Assembly (NCBI GenBank): GCA_947253625.1
Contig: CAMYAB010000003.1
Coordinates: forward strand, 1-64,000
Source of the DNA: an uncultured Porphyromonadaceae bacterium
GTDB taxonomy: Bacteria; Bacteroidota; Bacteroidia; Bacteroidales; Porphyromonadaceae
Length of the DNA stretch: 64,000 bases
Direction: 5' to 3'
This document shows, piece after piece, positions 51,726 through 60,990 of this stretch. Made by a program: the position numbers and the translations under genes. The notes below the pieces were generated by a model. That model was not told where the DNA came from. It ran no database searches and saw nothing but the letters and a program-made list of their open reading frames with translations. Position 1 is the first letter of the stretch, and each line of letters begins with the position of its first letter.

Positions 51726-54700
51726 ATGCTAGAGCAGACAGAAAGACAAAACGACAGCCATAGTGAGCTCGAAAACGAAGAACCCACCCTCACACCTAAG
51801 GTGACAGCCACACCCACCAAGTGGTGGCAAAAAGGGGCAAAAGTCGTGGGGTGTGTACTATTGGGGCTGGTAGGTCTACTGGTCTTGCTGACTCTGCTCC
51901 TCTACATTCCCCCGGTACAGAGGTGGGTGACCAATACAACACTCAGTCAACTCGAAAGCACACTTGGCATGCGAGTGACCGTCGGTCGTATGCGTGTGGC
52001 CTTTCCGATGCGGGTACAGATGGAAGAGCTACTCGCCGTGGGAGCGGAGGGCGACACCGTGGCCAAGGTGGATCGCCTGACGGCCCAGGTCAGTCTACTG
52101 CCGATCTTGATGGGAGGCGATATACCGGTCAGCGGCTTGGCACTCGAGGGGACCTATGTCGACTACCATGCCCCATCCGACTCACTCCATATCCGAGGAC
52201 GAGTGGCAGAACTGACTACCAACACTCTAAGCTACGGACTAAAGTCGCAGGCTCTGACGATAGACCGGCTCCGACTGAGGGGTGGCAATGTGGCGGTCAT
52301 CGCACTCATCGACCAAGACACGGTGCCCAAGGACCCAAGCCAAATGGTCATCAAGCTCAACGACATACGCATACAGGACCTGCGAGGGGCTTTTTCGGAC
52401 TCTGTGGACTCAACCCTCGTCGCCGCCTATGTGCAGGATGCCACTCTGCGGGAGGGGGTGGTGGATCTGCCCGTCTCCGTCTACCAGGCCAAGCATATCG
52501 ACCTCGATGGCGAGCTGTATGCTGTCGGCGCAAAGATAGAGGCACTGCCACTGCCGTGGAGTGTGCGTGTGGATGGCGACAACCTCCGCTACGGAGGTGC
52601 CGGTGATGTGCAGGGGGTGATCAACAAGGTGACATACCGCGTGAGCGACGGGTGGCAAGTGTCGGACGGTCGTGCGGAGATCAGCAAGGACTCCACTGCG
52701 CTATCCGTGCAAGGCCTGGATATCCGATTGGACAAGACACGCGTCAAGGGGAAGGCTCTGCTACCCTTTAGGGGCTGGATCCCCGACACGGTCGGCCACG
52801 CTGACTTTGACCTCAAAGGGCAGCTCGTGGCGAGCGAGCTGGTGCGCTTTTTGGGCGACATGCGGAATCTCCCCGGTGACCCGATAGACTTTGACCTCAC
52901 GGGGCGAGGAGAAGTGGAGAAGGACGTGGAGCTGAAGGCTCGGCTGAAAAGTACGGATGCAGTGGTGGCCGAAGTGGGAGGAACGGCATCGGCACTTTTT
53001 GACGCCCAACGACGTGGCATCAGAGCAAAGTACAGCGTCTCCGCCGGGCCCAATACCACCCGACTACTCCACAAGCTGATGGGAGTCACCTCCACCACAT
53101 GGAGGATCCCGGCCGATCTGACCCTCCGCGGAGAGACACACTACACACCGGCCGGCATAGAGGCGCACCTGGACCTACGCACCGGAGGAGGATCCGTGTC
53201 CGGAGACCTCAGCTACCGAGAGAGTGCCAAGCACTACAAGGGGGACCTCTCGGTGCGAGAACTGGACTTGATGGCGTTTTTGCCCAAGGATACGATCGGT
53301 ACCCTGTCCGGTGTCGTGCAAGCCGAAGGGCAGGGAACTGACCTATACAGTCCACACACATGGGCCAATGCCTACGTGAGCATCGACTCGCTGCACATCA
53401 AGGAGCAGTCCTTTAGGGGCATCACGCTACTCAGTGAACTAAAGGACAGACACCTCTATGCGGCACTGGATGCCAACCACGAAGCCCTCAAGGTGAATAC
53501 ACTGGTCAACGCCATGCTGATCCCCGACCGAGTGGATGTGAACCTCAATATGTACGTTGATACCATCATCCCATCAATGATCGGACTGCACCTGCCCATC
53601 GTCCAGGGAGCTCGACTCGAGCTGCGTGGCAACCTCAACACCGACCTCAAGCAACGCTACGCCTTTAGTGGCGAGGTGGAGAACTTTTTCATCCAAACCG
53701 ACAAAAACACCATCCACCCCACCAACACCTACATTACCGCAGATATCGATGATACAAAGGTAAATGCCGACCTAAACAGTGGCGACCTAAAGGTAAGCCT
53801 AGCGGTACAGAATGGGCTGAAGGACTTTGGGGCTCGCCTCTCCAAAGTATCCGACCTGATCTCCCAGACGATGAAAGACACCATCAGCGGTGGAATCAAT
53901 ATGGCACCCTGGATGGCTCACTACCCAGACCTGAGCCTCTCCCTGGATATGGGACGAGAAAACCTCCTGAGGGCCTACCTTGATCAACACAGGATAGGCG
54001 CCCAGAAGGTTCATTTTGCACTCCAAACACACACAGGAGCGGGATTGACAGGAGATGGGTACGTGAAGTACTTTCAGCAGGATACACTGCGTATCGATGA
54101 TATGGACTTGATACTCAGGCAGGACTCCGCCTTTTTTTACGCAGTGGCCACGGCACACAAAGAGCGCTTCCGGAACCAAATGCCCTTTGACATCCTAGCC
54201 TCCGTCACCTCCAATGTACACCGATCGGAGGCGACCTTTAGGTGGATCGACTACCGCCAAAAGGACTTTATGCGCATGGGGTTGGAGCTGTGGAGCCGGC
54301 CATCGGGCGACCTGGAGCTGGGCTTCACACCGGAGCCGATCGTACTGGTCTACAACCCCTTTGAGGTACGGGGAAAGAACTATGTCATCATGCCGGCCAA
54401 TAACCAACGCCACCTCAAGGCCAACCTCCTACTCACCTCAGCCGATGGCGCATCGATACACCTGCGAGATGTCCCGTCGGAGGTAGGACACAAGCTAGAA
54501 GCAAGCGTGAAGGATTTTGAGCTAAATGTCTTGAGTGGATTGGACTTTTTGCCGGCACTGGCCGGTCGACTCAATGCCGACCTCAGCTATCTGCAAGCCT
54601 CTGCCACCGCAGAGTACACGGCCGATGTGGATGTAGCCGGGCTGAAGTATGAGGAAAAGCAGTTTGGCGATCTACACCTGATCGGGAGAGGGGATCAAGA

Positions 54701-56474
54701 TCACGACGGGATCAGAGGCAAAGCCCAACTGTCGCTCAACGGGAGCCAAGTCCTGCACGGCATGCTCTATAGCCCAAGAGACAAGGAGGGCACACTGCGC
54801 CTGTATGCACAAGTGGAGAGATTGCCACTGGAGATCGCCAACCCCTTCTTGCCCGAAGATCTGGCACAAGCCAAGGGCTACCTCTCTGCAACAGTCGCCA
54901 ACTACGACACCTCGGGAGACATTCGGAAGATGCCGACCCTACGGATGAACGGACAGATACAGCTGGGGCAAGCCACCCTCTTTATCCCCAAGCTAAACGA
55001 GACCTACGCACTAGACTCCAAGCCGATAGAGATAGTGGACGACGAAGTGAGACTCAAGGGGTTTGAGATCTCCACCAACGAAAACCACCTCGCCACCACC
55101 GGGACAGTGGGGCTCTCCAAAACCCTGCCGCTCGCTCTCCGCATCCGAGGCAACAACCTCACCCTGCTCAACTCCAAGCCGACCACCAACACCATGGTCT
55201 ACGGCAACCTCACTGCAAGTGCCGACCTCAGCATCAATGGTCCATCGAGAGCAGTGGATCTGACCGGACACCTCAGCATACTGGGGGCAACGGACCTCAC
55301 CTATGTCAACCAAAGCTCCGAGCTACAGAGCCGAAACGGCTACAGCGACTTGGTGGAGTTTACGGACTTTAGCGACACACTCTTTGTGGCAAAAAAAAGA
55401 GACATTGACTCCCTCTCATTGGGGGGAGCCAATGTCAACCTAGCCATCCACATAGATCCCGCAGCACAGGTCACCTACCTCATGGGATCGGATGGCAAAA
55501 ACGCCGTCTCCATCAAGGGAGGAGGCGACTTTAGCTTCACCATGCCACCCTATGGCGAAATGCAGCTGGCCGGTCTATACTCCATAGAGGATGGCTATGT
55601 CAATGCCAGCATCGGCATGGGTGGGGGTGTCGGTCTCAACTACAAGTTTGATATCGACCAAGGGAGCCAACTCACCTGGACCGGCGACCTACTGGAGCCG
55701 GACATCGACTTCCGTGCCACCACCCATGTCACCAGTCGTGTGGCGGGGAGTGGCAAAGTGCCCCGGCAGGTCCTTTTTAACGTAAGTATCATTGCCGAAA
55801 ACAGACTGGATGACCTGCGCCTACGGTTTGAGACAAACGCCCCGGAGGACCTCGAGATACGCAACCAGCTGGCCGGGATGAACGAGCAAGAGCAGACCCG
55901 TCAATCCATCATGCTACTCGCCACCAAGCAGTATGCCGGCAATGGAATTGTCGGGACAGGAGGGGGACAGACCACCGGAGACCTAATGAATAACGCCATG
56001 GCCTCCCTACTCGCCTCCCAGCTCACCTCACTGGCGGGTGAGGCATTGGATGCGGAAATCAACTTTGGGATAAGCGATGGGACGACAGCCCAAGGGCAAG
56101 GCACCAACTACTCCTACTCAATAGCCAAGAGCTTCATGAACGATCGGATCAACGTCGTAGTGGGGGGAAAAGTCATGACCGGTGCCGCCGCCTACGGGAT
56201 GGATCAAACTTTCATCGACAACATGTCCATCGAGTATCAGCTCGACCAAGCCGGCACCCACTACCTCCGCCTCTTTCACAACAAAAACTACGAAAACCTA
56301 CTAGATGGCGAAGTGATCGAGACTGGCGGTGGCTACGTCATGAGACGACGCCTAAGCCGGCTATCGGATCTTTTTCGTCTCCGCCGTCTCCGTCCGCAGA
56401 CCCTTATCGTGGAGGACGAAGAGCCCGAGACTACACCAACCAACGAGGACAACACGACAGAGCATGAAAAATAG
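51726..56474 (+). CDS. tamB: Translocation and assembly module protein TamB (DUF490)
   Basis: This protein of about 1582 aa is anchored by one transmembrane segment near residues 38-62 (VVGCVLLGLVGLLVLLTLLL). It is otherwise an AsmA/TamB-like beta-helical periplasmic bridge, ending in a C-terminal DUF490 domain with VSIIAENRLDDLRLRFETNAPEDLEIRNQLAGM. TamB-type proteins link the inner membrane to the outer membrane and support phospholipid or beta-barrel protein delivery. The ATG at 51726 is preferred; a GTG at 51681 adds 15 residues. It overlaps tamL by 11 bases. Confidence 0.93.
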   Translation: MLEQTERQNDSHSELENEEPTLTPKVTATPTKWWQKGAKVVGCVLLGLVGLLVLLTLLLYIPPVQRWVTNTTLSQLESTLGMRVTVGRMRVAFPMRVQMEELLAVGAEGDTVAKVDRLTAQVSLLPILMGGDIPVSGLALEGTYVDYHAPSDSLHIRGRVAELTTNTLSYGLKSQALTIDRLRLRGGNVAVIALIDQDTVPKDPSQMVIKLNDIRIQDLRGAFSDSVDSTLVAAYVQDATLREGVVDLPVSVYQAKHIDLDGELYAVGAKIEALPLPWSVRVDGDNLRYGGAGDVQGVINKVTYRVSDGWQVSDGRAEISKDSTALSVQGLDIRLDKTRVKGKALLPFRGWIPDTVGHADFDLKGQLVASELVRFLGDMRNLPGDPIDFDLTGRGEVEKDVELKARLKSTDAVVAEVGGTASALFDAQRRGIRAKYSVSAGPNTTRLLHKLMGVTSTTWRIPADLTLRGETHYTPAGIEAHLDLRTGGGSVSGDLSYRESAKHYKGDLSVRELDLMAFLPKDTIGTLSGVVQAEGQGTDLYSPHTWANAYVSIDSLHIKEQSFRGITLLSELKDRHLYAALDANHEALKVNTLVNAMLIPDRVDVNLNMYVDTIIPSMIGLHLPIVQGARLELRGNLNTDLKQRYAFSGEVENFFIQTDKNTIHPTNTYITADIDDTKVNADLNSGDLKVSLAVQNGLKDFGARLSKVSDLISQTMKDTISGGINMAPWMAHYPDLSLSLDMGRENLLRAYLDQHRIGAQKVHFALQTHTGAGLTGDGYVKYFQQDTLRIDDMDLILRQDSAFFYAVATAHKERFRNQMPFDILASVTSNVHRSEATFRWIDYRQKDFMRMGLELWSRPSGDLELGFTPEPIVLVYNPFEVRGKNYVIMPANNQRHLKANLLLTSADGASIHLRDVPSEVGHKLEASVKDFELNVLSGLDFLPALAGRLNADLSYLQASATAEYTADVDVAGLKYEEKQFGDLHLIGRGDQDHDGIRGKAQLSLNGSQVLHGMLYSPRDKEGTLRLYAQVERLPLEIANPFLPEDLAQAKGYLSATVANYDTSGDIRKMPTLRMNGQIQLGQATLFIPKLNETYALDSKPIEIVDDEVRLKGFEISTNENHLATTGTVGLSKTLPLALRIRGNNLTLLNSKPTTNTMVYGNLTASADLSINGPSRAVDLTGHLSILGATDLTYVNQSSELQSRNGYSDLVEFTDFSDTLFVAKKRDIDSLSLGGANVNLAIHIDPAAQVTYLMGSDGKNAVSIKGGGDFSFTMPPYGEMQLAGLYSIEDGYVNASIGMGGGVGLNYKFDIDQGSQLTWTGDLLEPDIDFRATTHVTSRVAGSGKVPRQVLFNVSIIAENRLDDLRLRFETNAPEDLEIRNQLAGMNEQEQTRQSIMLLATKQYAGNGIVGTGGGQTTGDLMNNAMASLLASQLTSLAGEALDAEINFGISDGTTAQGQGTNYSYSIAKSFMNDRINVVVGGKVMTGAAAYGMDQTFIDNMSIEYQLDQAGTHYLRLFHNKNYENLLDGEVIETGGGYVMRRRLSRLSDLFRLRRLRPQTLIVEDEEPETTPTNEDNTTEHEK

Positions 56475-58776
56475 ACACCTCTTACCGGCACTTCTACTCC
56501 TACTCACAGCCTGCTCTGTCGCCAAGTACGTACCGGAGGGCGAGCAGTTCTACACCGGCATCAAGGCGATCAACTACGAGGATCGCCATGCCGGTAGCCA
56601 TGCCGCAGCTGCCATCTCCGACCTTGAGAGTGTACTCTCCTACCAGCCCAATGGCTCGCTATTCAATAGCTCCAAAGTACGCATACCGCTCACCTTTCCA
56701 TTCTGGATCAGCAAAAACTTCTCCGAGGCCAAAACCTTCATCGGACGCTGGCTCTACAAAAGTTTTGGCGGAGCCCCCATCTTCATCTCCACCGTCAACC
56801 CCGACCTACGTGCCACAGTAGGCCGGCAGATACTCGAGGAGTACGGCTACTTTCGGAGCTCTGTATCCGCCACGGTACTGCCACAGGGGCAAGACTCCAT
56901 CACCGCCAAGGTCAGCTACGCTGTCCGCATGGGCGAGCCACACCTGCTGGACTCCATCGACTACCACCTCCCCATTGTCACTCCCGACTCCATCCGTCTC
57001 GATGCACCCGACCGACGCCTCCTCCACAAGGGAGACCCCTTCGGTGTCCTACCTCTCGAAAACGAGCGCAATCGCATCAGTAGCCTACTCCGAGAGCGGG
57101 GCTACTACTTTTTCAAGCCCGAGCACATCCGCTTCACCGCCGATACGATACGTGTACCGGGCAAGGTACAGCTACGGGTACAGCTCTCCGAGGAGATGTT
57201 GCCCGAGGCCTACCAGCCTTGGAGGATTGGTCGCATCACCTACGATCTGTATCCCTCCACCGGCGACAGACAGCTCACCGACTCCATCTACTACCAGGGG
57301 GTCCTCTTCCGTTACCAAGGCACGCCCCCCGTACGCCTCAGTGTCCTACGACCGAGAGTGCGCATGATACGAGACGCCCTCTACAACCAAGCTTTTCAGC
57401 AAAATACCCTCAGTGCCCTGGCCGAGCTAAACACCTTTGCCTACACCAACGTCACCTACACTCCGGGCATCTTTGGCGTCGACACCACCAATCTCCTCGA
57501 CGTCTCCATCAGCTCCACCATCGACAAGCCCTACTTCACTGAGCTGGAGACAACCTACAAGTTCAAGAGCAACAACCAGACCGGACCCGGAGCATCCTTC
57601 ACACTCAATCGCAAAAACATCCTAGGCGGAGGCGAACTCTTCTCCACCGTACTCCGTGGCAGCTACGAGTGGGAGACACACCGACAAGTCGGTACGACCG
57701 GCAAAAACAGCTGGGACATCAATTCGTACGAGCTTTCGCTCTCCTCGATGCTCACCTTCCCTCGGTTGCTCCTCCCTGTACTCTACGACCGCTACCTCTA
57801 CTACCCCCACTCCACACGTCTCGCCCTCAGTGGCACATTCCTCAACCGCAGCGACTTTTACCGCCAGGCACAGTTCGCCACCGACATCACCTACCGTCTG
57901 GAGCCCGCCCGACATATACGCCACACGGTCAAGCCACTCAGCGTCACCTACAACCACCTTCTACGCGAGTCCGGACGCTTCCGAGAGGCGATTGGCAAAA
58001 ACCCGGGACTGGCACTATCATTCCAAAATCAGTTCATCCCCCAGGCCTCCTACCTCTTCAGCTACGAGCTGCGCCAACCCACCGGAGCGCACGCCTTTTC
58101 GTTGGATGCCTACATTGCAGAGGCGGGCAACCTACTCTCGCTCTTTTACAAAAAAGACCCAAGCCGCACCTACCAAAACAACCGCTTCCTCAGTGCCCTT
58201 TTTGCCCAGTACCTCAAGAGTACCCTCGAGTTGCGCTATAGCTACCAGCTCCTCCCCTCACTTCAGATAGCCACACGCGGCTATGCCGGTGTGATCTGCA
58301 GCTACGGCAATACCCCCGTTGCACCCTACACCGAGCAATTCTACACCGGTGGAGCCAATAGCCTCCGAGGCTTCAACGTCCGAAGCATAGGCCCCGGAGC
58401 CTACCTACCCCATACCGAGGATCCCCTCTCCTTCCTCTACCGGACCGGCGACCTACGACTCGAGCTCAACGCGGAGCTACGCTACAAAGTCATCGGACAG
58501 CTGGAGCTGGCCACCTTCCTCGACACCGGCAACATCTGGCTCCTCAGGCACTCCGATCTCCGACCGGACGGCGAGATCAGTCGCAAGCACTTCCTACGAG
58601 ACCTGGCACTCAATACTGGCCTCGGATTTCGCTACGACCTCAGCTTCCTCGTGGTCCGTCTGGATCTCGGGTTGGCCCTTCACCGCCCCGACCGACAAGG
58701 GCAAGCCTACTTCAATACCTTTGGACGGGATCAAATGCCCTTTGCCCTTCACTTGGCGATCGGCTACCCCTTCTGA
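56464..58776 (+). CDS. tamL: TamL: lipidated BamA/TamA-family outer-membrane protein
   Basis: This 770-aa protein has a lipoprotein signal (lipobox LLTAC at about Cys17), POTRA-like repeats (DSIDYHLPIVTPDSIRL and neighbouring strands) and a C-terminal 16-stranded Omp85 barrel. The barrel shows FYTGGANSLRGFNVRSIGPGAY, the loop-6 VRGF-type motif (here LRGF). TamL is the lipidated Bacteroidota counterpart of TamA and pairs with TamB across the periplasm. The overlap with tamB supports their joint function. Confidence 0.93.
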   Translation: MKNRHLLPALLLLLTACSVAKYVPEGEQFYTGIKAINYEDRHAGSHAAAAISDLESVLSYQPNGSLFNSSKVRIPLTFPFWISKNFSEAKTFIGRWLYKSFGGAPIFISTVNPDLRATVGRQILEEYGYFRSSVSATVLPQGQDSITAKVSYAVRMGEPHLLDSIDYHLPIVTPDSIRLDAPDRRLLHKGDPFGVLPLENERNRISSLLRERGYYFFKPEHIRFTADTIRVPGKVQLRVQLSEEMLPEAYQPWRIGRITYDLYPSTGDRQLTDSIYYQGVLFRYQGTPPVRLSVLRPRVRMIRDALYNQAFQQNTLSALAELNTFAYTNVTYTPGIFGVDTTNLLDVSISSTIDKPYFTELETTYKFKSNNQTGPGASFTLNRKNILGGGELFSTVLRGSYEWETHRQVGTTGKNSWDINSYELSLSSMLTFPRLLLPVLYDRYLYYPHSTRLALSGTFLNRSDFYRQAQFATDITYRLEPARHIRHTVKPLSVTYNHLLRESGRFREAIGKNPGLALSFQNQFIPQASYLFSYELRQPTGAHAFSLDAYIAEAGNLLSLFYKKDPSRTYQNNRFLSALFAQYLKSTLELRYSYQLLPSLQIATRGYAGVICSYGNTPVAPYTEQFYTGGANSLRGFNVRSIGPGAYLPHTEDPLSFLYRTGDLRLELNAELRYKVIGQLELATFLDTGNIWLLRHSDLRPDGEISRKHFLRDLALNTGLGFRYDLSFLVVRLDLGLALHRPDRQGQAYFNTFGRDQMPFALHLAIGYPF

Positions 58777-58878
58777 TTTCACCGCACCTCGTACTATGGG
58801 GGCTCACTACTATTGTCCACATTTGTTGGACAACATCCCCTACAGACTGAATACCAGCATTCCAAACGACTAAAACCT

Positions 58879-59808
58879 ATGGGTATCTACAGTTACATCC
58901 GACAACTCAATCACAAGCGACTCCAAAAGCGACTTATGGCCAAGCAACAAGGTGTAGCTCAATTTTGGGATCAAGCAATCAAGGACTACTACGACGGAAA
59001 GATCAAAAAATACCACTTTGTACCCCAAAAAGAGCTTGGCACCAGGCGTATCATTTGGCAGTACTGGGGTCAGGGTTATGAGCCGGAGGCACTTCCCGAG
59101 ATTGTCCGGATTGCGCTCAACTCAGTGGAGAAAAACAAAGGAGACAACCTCCTCATCCGACTCACGGATGACAATATATCGGAGTACATCGACTTTCCCC
59201 CATTCATTATCGACCTACTTGCGCACAATCCGCACATGACCCGTTGCTTTTTCTCGGATCTCTTGCGCTTGGCACTCATTGAAGCGTATGGCGGTGTATG
59301 GGTTGATGCGACAATACTTCTCTCTCAGCCTATTCCGGAGCGCTACTTCGACTACGATTTTTTTGCGCTCCAGCTACCTGATGAGCACCCCAATAAGGAC
59401 TTTTGGGGTACGACATTATATGCAACCTTTTGTTGGGATCCGCGCTTCAAGGTTCGCTTTCACAGTGCTTTAATGTTTGGGCACCCCGGATCCGAGATTG
59501 CCTCCACGTTGCTCGATCTTATGCTCTACTATTGGAGTGTCAAGAGTAATGACCCGGTACCCTACTACCACTTCTTCCATATTCTCTTTCACGAGCTGGT
59601 GCAGGTCGGTCCTTTGAGCGACATCAATTGCCCCTTGGAGTCCTACAGTGACTTCGAGTCGCTCTACCTCATCGGCAGAGGACGCTGGCCCAAAGACTTT
59701 GAGACAGCCTCGGAGCTATTGGCTCGCTACCCCTTTCACAAGTTGAGCTTCAAGCACCATGAGTCCTTACCGGATATAGTCCGAATGCTACGAAACGAAG
59801 GCTACTGA
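58879..59808 (+). CDS. Capsular polysaccharide synthesis-type glycosyltransferase
   Basis: This 309-aa protein has RRIIWQYWGQGYEPEALPE, the sugar-transferase-like RCFFSDLLRLALIEAYGGVWVDATILL (with the DxD-like VDAT region) and GVWVDAT, as in the Caps_synth (PF05704) and GT32-like group. It probably adds a sugar to a surface polysaccharide. The start ATG at 58879 is preferred over an upstream TTG. Its 3' end overlaps the convergent GT4 gene by 7 bases. Codon use is A+T-richer than in the tam genes. Confidence 0.85.
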   Translation: MGIYSYIRQLNHKRLQKRLMAKQQGVAQFWDQAIKDYYDGKIKKYHFVPQKELGTRRIIWQYWGQGYEPEALPEIVRIALNSVEKNKGDNLLIRLTDDNISEYIDFPPFIIDLLAHNPHMTRCFFSDLLRLALIEAYGGVWVDATILLSQPIPERYFDYDFFALQLPDEHPNKDFWGTTLYATFCWDPRFKVRFHSALMFGHPGSEIASTLLDLMLYYWSVKSNDPVPYYHFFHILFHELVQVGPLSDINCPLESYSDFESLYLIGRGRWPKDFETASELLARYPFHKLSFKHHESLPDIVRMLRNEGY

Positions 59809-60923
59809 TCGGCACCTCCGACCAACTCCTCCAGGAGTTTTTCCCATCGGTCACACACGCTACTTCTGTCAAAATTGCGGACGTAGTCTGTTGCCTGCTC
59901 TGCCATAGCTATACGACGTTGCACCTCATTCATCAGCGCACACAGCTCTCGGCCAAAGCCCTGAATATCGCCCGGACGGACTAGGCTTCCACAACTACCG
60001 TAATCGAGTATGACCGGGGCGGCCATATAAGTATCAAAAACCACCGGTACCACACCATACTGCATCCCCTCTGTCAGGACCATACCCCATCCCTCGTAGT
60101 CACTCGTGAGCAGGAGGAGTTTTGCCCTACGATAGTAGTCTTGTGGATTTTGGACACCCACGAGCCTACACCGCTCTAGGTTGGCGCGCTCCAGCTCCGA
60201 GCGCAGCGGACCATCCCCCACTACCACCAGCTCCCAGGTCGGGCACAACCGAGAGACTTCTCTCCAGATTTGGATAATCTTGGGGATACCCTTTTCCTTT
60301 GAGAGGCGACCGACAAAGAGCACCATATTTTCTTTCTCCGCCTCCAGGTATTCGGCATTGATATAGGTATTGGCATTGGGTATCGCCCTTAGTTTGTCCG
60401 CACTCGGGAGCTGTACAACCCGCTCAAATATAGGCTTGTAGGGCTCGGCCAGCAGTACAAAAGCATCACAGGCATTGTACATCTGTCGCCACATTCGTCT
60501 TCGCTTTAGGAGGCGAATCCGGCGCACCGGACAGCCGAGCCACGATGGACTGACCTGCTTGTGGAGAAAGTAGTCTGGCGTCGTGTGAAGTACAAAAACG
60601 AGCTTGATCCCATGCTCCTTGGCGATCCGCTCGAGGAGTTGCCCAAGCTTTTTGCGGTAGGCATTGTGGCAGACCATTATTTGCACCCGATTTTGTAGCA
60701 AAAAGGCGCAAAGTGCATGGTAGTTTTGCTCGCTATCCACCTGCCGGTGAGAGGGGAAAAGCATTGTCTCCAGTCCCGGTGGGGTGTCATAGACTTTGCG
60801 GACAGCGACGAGAGAGACCGAGTGTCCTCTATCCTTGAGTTCATTGGCGAGACGCCAGCCGACCGACTCCACCCCACCAATGACGTTGTTGAAGGAGTAC
60901 CAGTTGACAAATGCAATATTCAT
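59802..60923 (-). CDS. GT4-family glycosyltransferase
   Basis: This 373-aa GT-B enzyme has the N-terminal IGGVESVGWRLANEL donor-site loop, the linker LFVGRLSKEKGIPKII and a C-terminal SDYEGWGMVLTEGMQYGVVPV with the conserved E-x7-E segment. It transfers a sugar from a nucleotide donor to a surface glycan. It lies 67 bases downstream of the sulfatase-type gene on the same strand, so the two are likely co-transcribed. Confidence 0.92.
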   Translation of the reverse strand: MNIAFVNWYSFNNVIGGVESVGWRLANELKDRGHSVSLVAVRKVYDTPPGLETMLFPSHRQVDSEQNYHALCAFLLQNRVQIMVCHNAYRKKLGQLLERIAKEHGIKLVFVLHTTPDYFLHKQVSPSWLGCPVRRIRLLKRRRMWRQMYNACDAFVLLAEPYKPIFERVVQLPSADKLRAIPNANTYINAEYLEAEKENMVLFVGRLSKEKGIPKIIQIWREVSRLCPTWELVVVGDGPLRSELERANLERCRLVGVQNPQDYYRRAKLLLLTSDYEGWGMVLTEGMQYGVVPVVFDTYMAAPVILDYGSCGSLVRPGDIQGFGRELCALMNEVQRRIAMAEQATDYVRNFDRSSVCDRWEKLLEELVGGADQ

Positions 60924-60990
60924 ATCTTCTCTTCTTCAATAAGGACATTGGCCAAAAAGATAGGTAGGCTCACCCCTTCACTCAGGGACT